Positions 59,640-64,000 of a DNA stretch of 64,000 nt are shown piece by piece. A program made the position numbers and the translations under genes. The notes under the pieces are model-generated. The model was not told the DNA's origin. It saw only the letters and a program-made list of their open reading frames with translations, and made no database searches. Numbering within the stretch: the first letter of the stretch is position 1; each line of letters opens with the position of its first letter. Source of the stretch: Haberlea rhodopensis (lineage: Eukaryota > Streptophyta > Magnoliopsida > Lamiales > Gesneriaceae); contig CAJQUN010000007.1 in the NCBI GenBank assembly GCA_907163345.1, positions 6,028,582 through 6,092,581 on the forward strand. Reading direction: 5' to 3'.

Positions 59640-60754
59640 AGAAATTGAGTTGGAAGAGTTGAACCATGAAGATAAGCTCAAAATCGCCATGTTTTGGAAC
59701 TTCTGTTGTCTCCGATCGATCGCTAGGAGCGTACCAATCGATCATCAAGACAAGGGAAATTATAAGGTGGTTGAAACTTGTAGCGATCGATCGCCATATG
59801 TGATCGATCGATCGTGAGCTTTGGCGATTGATCGCTGAAAGGGTACCGATCGATCGTTATGGGGCCGAAACATTATGTTGAAATTGGGCTTAAATAGCAA
59901 TCGATCGCTACATCAATACCGATCGATCGCTGGGGTTACAAAGTTGAAGCGATCGATCGCTAGGATTAATTGTTGAAAATGTTATAGTTTTTGGAAAGTT
60001 TGATGGTGAAGCTTATTTTAACATGATAATTGTTGATATTCATGTAGCACCGTCACAGGGGACGGGTCAGAAAGGAGGTTAAGTGTTAACTCCTGATTTT
60101 CTATATTCTGTACAACACGACAGGTACGTGTTGAACCTTGCAATGTATATGAGATAATAACTTTAAGCACGAGTAATACATCTTAAATGAGTGCTAAATG
60201 TTGAGTAGATCGTACGACCGAAATGTATAAGGCATGAGAAACTCGAGTAAACTTCAAGACTTTGACTATGTAATGAAGCTCATATTATTAAATTGTAAAT
60301 AGAGGTTATTTTATTGAGTTGAGAAGGATTTGAATGATATTATTGTAATGTAAATGAGGTGATATGGAATTGATATTCGATACAGATACTGTACGAGCAT
60401 CCAGATATCAAGGATGGCTTAATCATGTTGTCGACTATAACGTACGTTATCGACGTACGAGCAGGTATCTTATGAAGTAAATTCATATTCATGTATTCAT
60501 GCATTATTGAATGTGGGGAATGAATACGAAATGCACTTATGCATTGAGTTTGGTATATGTGCTATGGTTGACAAGTAAATGTATGTGATCCAGATCTACT
60601 AGTTGATTATTGATGCCCTTGGCACGATCGATATGAGAAGTGGTTGAGAATGTGATTAATTGATAGGCAGAGTTGCCTTAGAGATAAGATTCGTTATGAT
60701 TGAGTATAAATGATAAATTGTGGTTATGTCGAATTTATTGCATTGATGAGTATC
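59640..60754 (+). repeat. G3-like LTR fragment, diverged
   Basis: Plus-strand orientation: GAAGATAAGCTCAAAATCGCC, then a cluster of GATC dyads (59,712-59,961), then ATGTAGCACCGTCACAGGGG and CAGGTACGTGTTGAACC near 60,120. That is the same order as G3 (dyads, ATGTAGAACCATCCCAGG, GGTACGTAAG). It ends where the next LTR starts at 60,755. No coding sequence. Confidence 0.6.
59712..59961. repeat. GATC dyad cluster, third family (about 9 units)
   Basis: AGCGATCGATCGCT is perfect at 59,948, with variants such as TCCGATCGATCGCTA, TAGCGATCGATCGCCA, GATCGATCGATCGTG and ACCGATCGATCGTT. The flanks are mostly AG/CT. Confidence 0.88.
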
Positions 60755-63087
60755 TGTAAGGACCCCAAGCCCTTAACCCTTGATTAGTGTATTAATCATT
60801 ATGTGTGGCACATGCTTTCAATAAAAATCAATCGGGAACTCAGATGATACTTTACCATTGAATGGCAATTACAGAATTTCTTTAATATTCAACGTTCTAA
60901 GATCATCTCTACCAACAAAAGACTCATAGATTTCGCCCATTACCATCCCCATTACACCACTTTTTTCATTGTGGACTTTTATAAAAATTTGGGCAGAGTC
61001 TCCCCATAAATTGAGCTATCCCGAGACAAAAGCACATCACATAACATAGTTCCCGGCCAGGGAAAACACAATACTCAACAGAATACAGCAACACTAAGTA
61101 AATTCCCAGCCAGGGAAGACACCACACATAAGACAACAAAAGTGGGTTTCAACACCCACATAATACACCAATGACTCTCATATCATTAACAATTCTACCC
61201 TTAATTGCATGCATCATAGAATGAAAGAGAGAAGGGCTCATGCCTTTATATACAACCCATATACAAGTATAACCGTGCTCACATGCGAGCATCATGAATG
61301 TGTATATAATCCTCAGGTGTATATAAGTACCCTATACGATACCGTGCTCCATCAAGCCCTAGTACCACGATCCTGGGAGTAAATCCAATCAACAGCTCGA
61401 GCTCAACTCCAAAGCCATCGATGTACCTGTTCACCTGCCCCAACAGAGACAGCCCCCAACGGGGTGAGCATACCAATACACAAAATCCCATAATCACAAT
61501 AATGAAATTCATAATTTACAACAAAAGTAAATACTAATGAATTTTAAATGATACTCCCTGGATGGCAACGTCCTCATCCGGGATTCCGTGTACTGTCCAT
61601 GTTCTCATAATCATCAAACTCATCAAATCTCAAAAATTAGTAAATCAACACATTGATTTAACTCATCGCATGCCTAATTCTCGAATATCAATAGATGGTG
61701 ATTCCAAATATATTATACATGCAAATATGGATATCTCAATATCAAATACTGATTTCTTAACTTCGCTATCAATCACAGATAGCTCAAATGCCTAGGATTC
61801 ATTTTACCAATTCTCCATTATACTTAGACATCTCAAATGTCTTATAATGAACATGATTCCACGATCATTCTCGGGCATCTCAATGCCCTACGAGGGTCAT
61901 ATACATCCAGTACCCCATACATCTTATAAGAGTTATACTACTCTAGTGTCACGCACGCTCGTGGCGGCGATATCAAGATTAGGTCGCTTCATAGCTTCTC
62001 AACACATATATATATAACCTCATGCACAATTATTCAATGCAATCAAAATACATTATGCATTTCACAATGCTCTAATATATAGTAATGCTCCTACGTCACA
62101 CGTACCTTAAATCTCCGTAGTCCGAGCCAAACCTTGCTCGAGTTCCATGCCCCGAGGAATGATGTGCTAACACGATAAATAATTCACAATTATTTACGAA
62201 CATACAACCCATGCTCAAGCACACCCATAACCCTTATACAAAAATATTGCCAACACACGACAATTAACCATCTAAAAGACCCGGGGCAGGGCACATGCAG
62301 GGAGAGAAAACGAATGAGACATTATCGAAAATTGTTCAAGAACACCCTTCAATTTTCGAACACTTAACATCACAATTCGAACCCAAACTAAGCACCATAA
62401 TTCATCTAAAACATGAATTAAACGACCAACAACAAGAAAAATCGCCCTTCCTGCCAAAACCCCAAAATCGAACCAAACCCTCACGAAAATAGGGAATTAA
62501 TTCGAACTAAACATCACAAAATGGCAGGGAATTACATGAGAAGCATGAAAAAGGGGTAAGGAAGGTTACCCAAACGAAAATCGGAAGGAAATCGCTCAAA
62601 ATCGGAAGAACCCTAGAATTTGGGCCTCAACGCATTTCTGGAAAACCCGAGCGTGATTCGCGACGAAACTTTGAATTACCGGTGTGGAAAGCTGCGCCTC
62701 GGAGAGACGAAGCTAGCGGCGGTCCGGATACGCCGGATGGTGGCCGGACGCCGGCGGGCGCGGCGCTTTTACGCGCGGGGGTTGGGGCAATGGGAAAGGC
62801 AGAACGCGGGGAGAGAGAGTGACGGGATGGGGGAGAAAAGGCTTCCAATATTTAAAATCTCGGGTTCAACTGGTATTTATAGCAAAAATACCCTGAAATA
62901 CTAATAGCCCCACAAATACATCATGATTCATTCAAAATCATCTGTTTTCAAAAACTCCCTCTCTAACTCCAAAACCCCCTACCGGTGCCCACACAAAGCA
63001 CCCTAGATCCCGAGACACATCAAAACCCAACTCTTAGGTTTTACACCGTAATGAGAATACAATCTCAACCTCGGGATCCAACGATCC
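60755..63087 (-). repeat. L2-type LTR, interrupted at its right end
   Basis: It starts TGTAAGGACCCCAAGCCCTTAACCC and follows the L2 LTR (GAGACAGCCCCCAACGGGGTG near 61,445; TGATACTCCCTGGATGG near 61,550; ATGAGAATACAATCTCAACC near 63,052). Homology stops at GATCC (63,083-63,087), where another element begins. Unlike L2, it has no GATC dyad cluster. The GC-rich open frame near 62,620-62,900 is LTR sequence. Confidence 0.75.
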
Positions 63088-64000
63088 TGTGAGACCCCGT
63101 TATCACATCAAGTTACTAAGGTGCAATTTAGAGAACTAAACATTCATGTGAATATATCAGAGTAACGTATCGTGTTGATTAACCTGAGGTTTAGAGATTA
63201 CAGTACCAAAATGTTTCAAAAAGGAATAACATAATTCCTACACAGGCACTACATTATAGTCTTACTCTACTCAGTAGAAGCTATACAAAAATTTTCTCTA
63301 ACATGCTAATCCTGTAGCACTCCTTAGAGCTCAGCATTTCAACCCCGACCCTGGTTCTCGTCAACAAAAGCACCTACAAAGACAACCCCCCAAAACGTGA
63401 GCATAAAACAATTCATATTCAACATAATATGAAAGTAAGGCATAAATGCACAATCCTAAACACAAGCACTTCCTGTATTTCCTGCATTTATAACGCCCAT
63501 TGGTTGTCCCTGTACCATAATTCATAATAAAACACATTATATGAATGTATGGCTTTACAAATGAATGTCATGACATTTCCTCCTTTTCTTGAGTCAGTCA
63601 TCATCAGTTATTTTAATGCTTTCATAACCTCAAAACAAGCGGTATCGCATACTCGCTTCTCCATACTAGCGGTATCTCTTCCTCGCTCAGTATGGTATAC
63701 CTCGCCTCCATGTGCAAGCGAGCCTCCCCCCTCCCGCTCCACATTTTCAGCGGTAAAGCATAAGCATTAAAACCTTAACTGTGATCGCCCTGACTCGTGG
63801 AATACACCACTTTATTCCACATCACAATATGCAACAACAATGCATAATATGCAACACAATGCATAATAACATGTATCATAACCTTAATGCATCACATTGC
63901 ATTCATCATGTGTCACACAGACAAACATAAGTACATGTTACCGTTGGGATGCCCGTACGTCGCTTACGTACCTTTCCAAAAGATAGAGGAGTCAATCAAC
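63088..64000 (-). mobile_element. LTR element running off the window end
   Basis: It starts TGTGAGACCCCGTTATCAC. It shares the AACCCCCCAAAACGTGAGCAT block with L2-type LTRs, has GCGGTATC...CTCGC repeats (63,638-63,750), and ends in the window with the reverse of the GGTACGTAAG...ACGTACGGGCAT box (63,940-63,975). Orientation is inferred from that box. Its target duplication lies beyond the window. Confidence 0.6.

Noticed and set aside
60750..60754. GTATC before the LTR at 60,755, the same 5-mer as the S3 target duplication
   Set aside because: The partner copy is not in the window and a 5-base match is expected by chance. No link can be claimed.
62620..62904. Arg-rich open frames on both strands in a GC-rich segment
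   Set aside because: The segment belongs to an L2-type LTR, and a related GC-rich stretch occurs in the family A LTR near 56,690-57,000. Open frames on both strands reflect GC content.
1..64000. tRNA, rRNA or organelle-derived segments
   Set aside because: I looked for conserved rRNA blocks, tRNA A/B boxes with paired arms and plastid gene motifs and saw none. Only tRNA-complementary primer sites are present.

Overview
The window is nuclear DNA from a flowering plant, most likely a eudicot. The evidence is one multi-exon plant gene with GT-AG introns and plant-type Ty3/gypsy chromoviruses, Ty1/copia elements and hAT transposons filling almost everything else. I cannot name the species. Nothing bacterial, organellar or viral is evident.

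Left block (1-23,028). An old LTR (family A) was hit by a gypsy element, G1 (1,431-22,371, target duplication GATTC). G1 was hit by L2, a minus-strand LTR element with no recognisable genes (5,933-19,224, ATTGA). The 5' LTR of L2 was hit by an element now reduced to a solo LTR, S3 (12,997-17,671, GTATC). S3 was hit by a hAT transposon, H4 (14,357-17,519, 8-bp GACGTATT). Each layer has an exact target duplication, so the order of insertion can be read directly.

Middle block (23,029-45,711). The only host gene I can support is a minus-strand transmembrane-9-superfamily (TM9SF/EMP70/TMN, closest to TMN5) gene with seven coding exons between 45,234 and 24,106. The exons join in frame to 584 codons including the stop. 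Intron 4 is about 16.5 kb because it holds a second nest: gypsy G2 (25,924-42,003), interrupted by copia C2 (28,219-39,184, TGGAT), which is interrupted by a hAT-type MITE (32,792-33,387, GTGCAATG) and by copia C3 on the minus strand (33,614-38,773, CTAGT).

Right block (45,712-64,000). A truncated copia end is followed by a nearly complete Tekay/Del-like gypsy, G3 (46,387-55,083). Then comes a chain of broken LTRs: family A reversed, a G1-type LTR end, a minus-strand L2-like leader and LTR, a G3-like LTR piece, another L2-type LTR, and an element that runs off the window end.

The most distinctive unexplained structure is inside these LTRs. Clusters of 14-bp perfect dyads share the core CGATCGATCG, with flanking bases that differ between families but stay complementary. 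Close by is a conserved AGGTACGT box that usually forms its own inverted repeat. L2 also carries a large minisatellite just after its primer-binding site and appears to be a non-autonomous (LARD-like) family.
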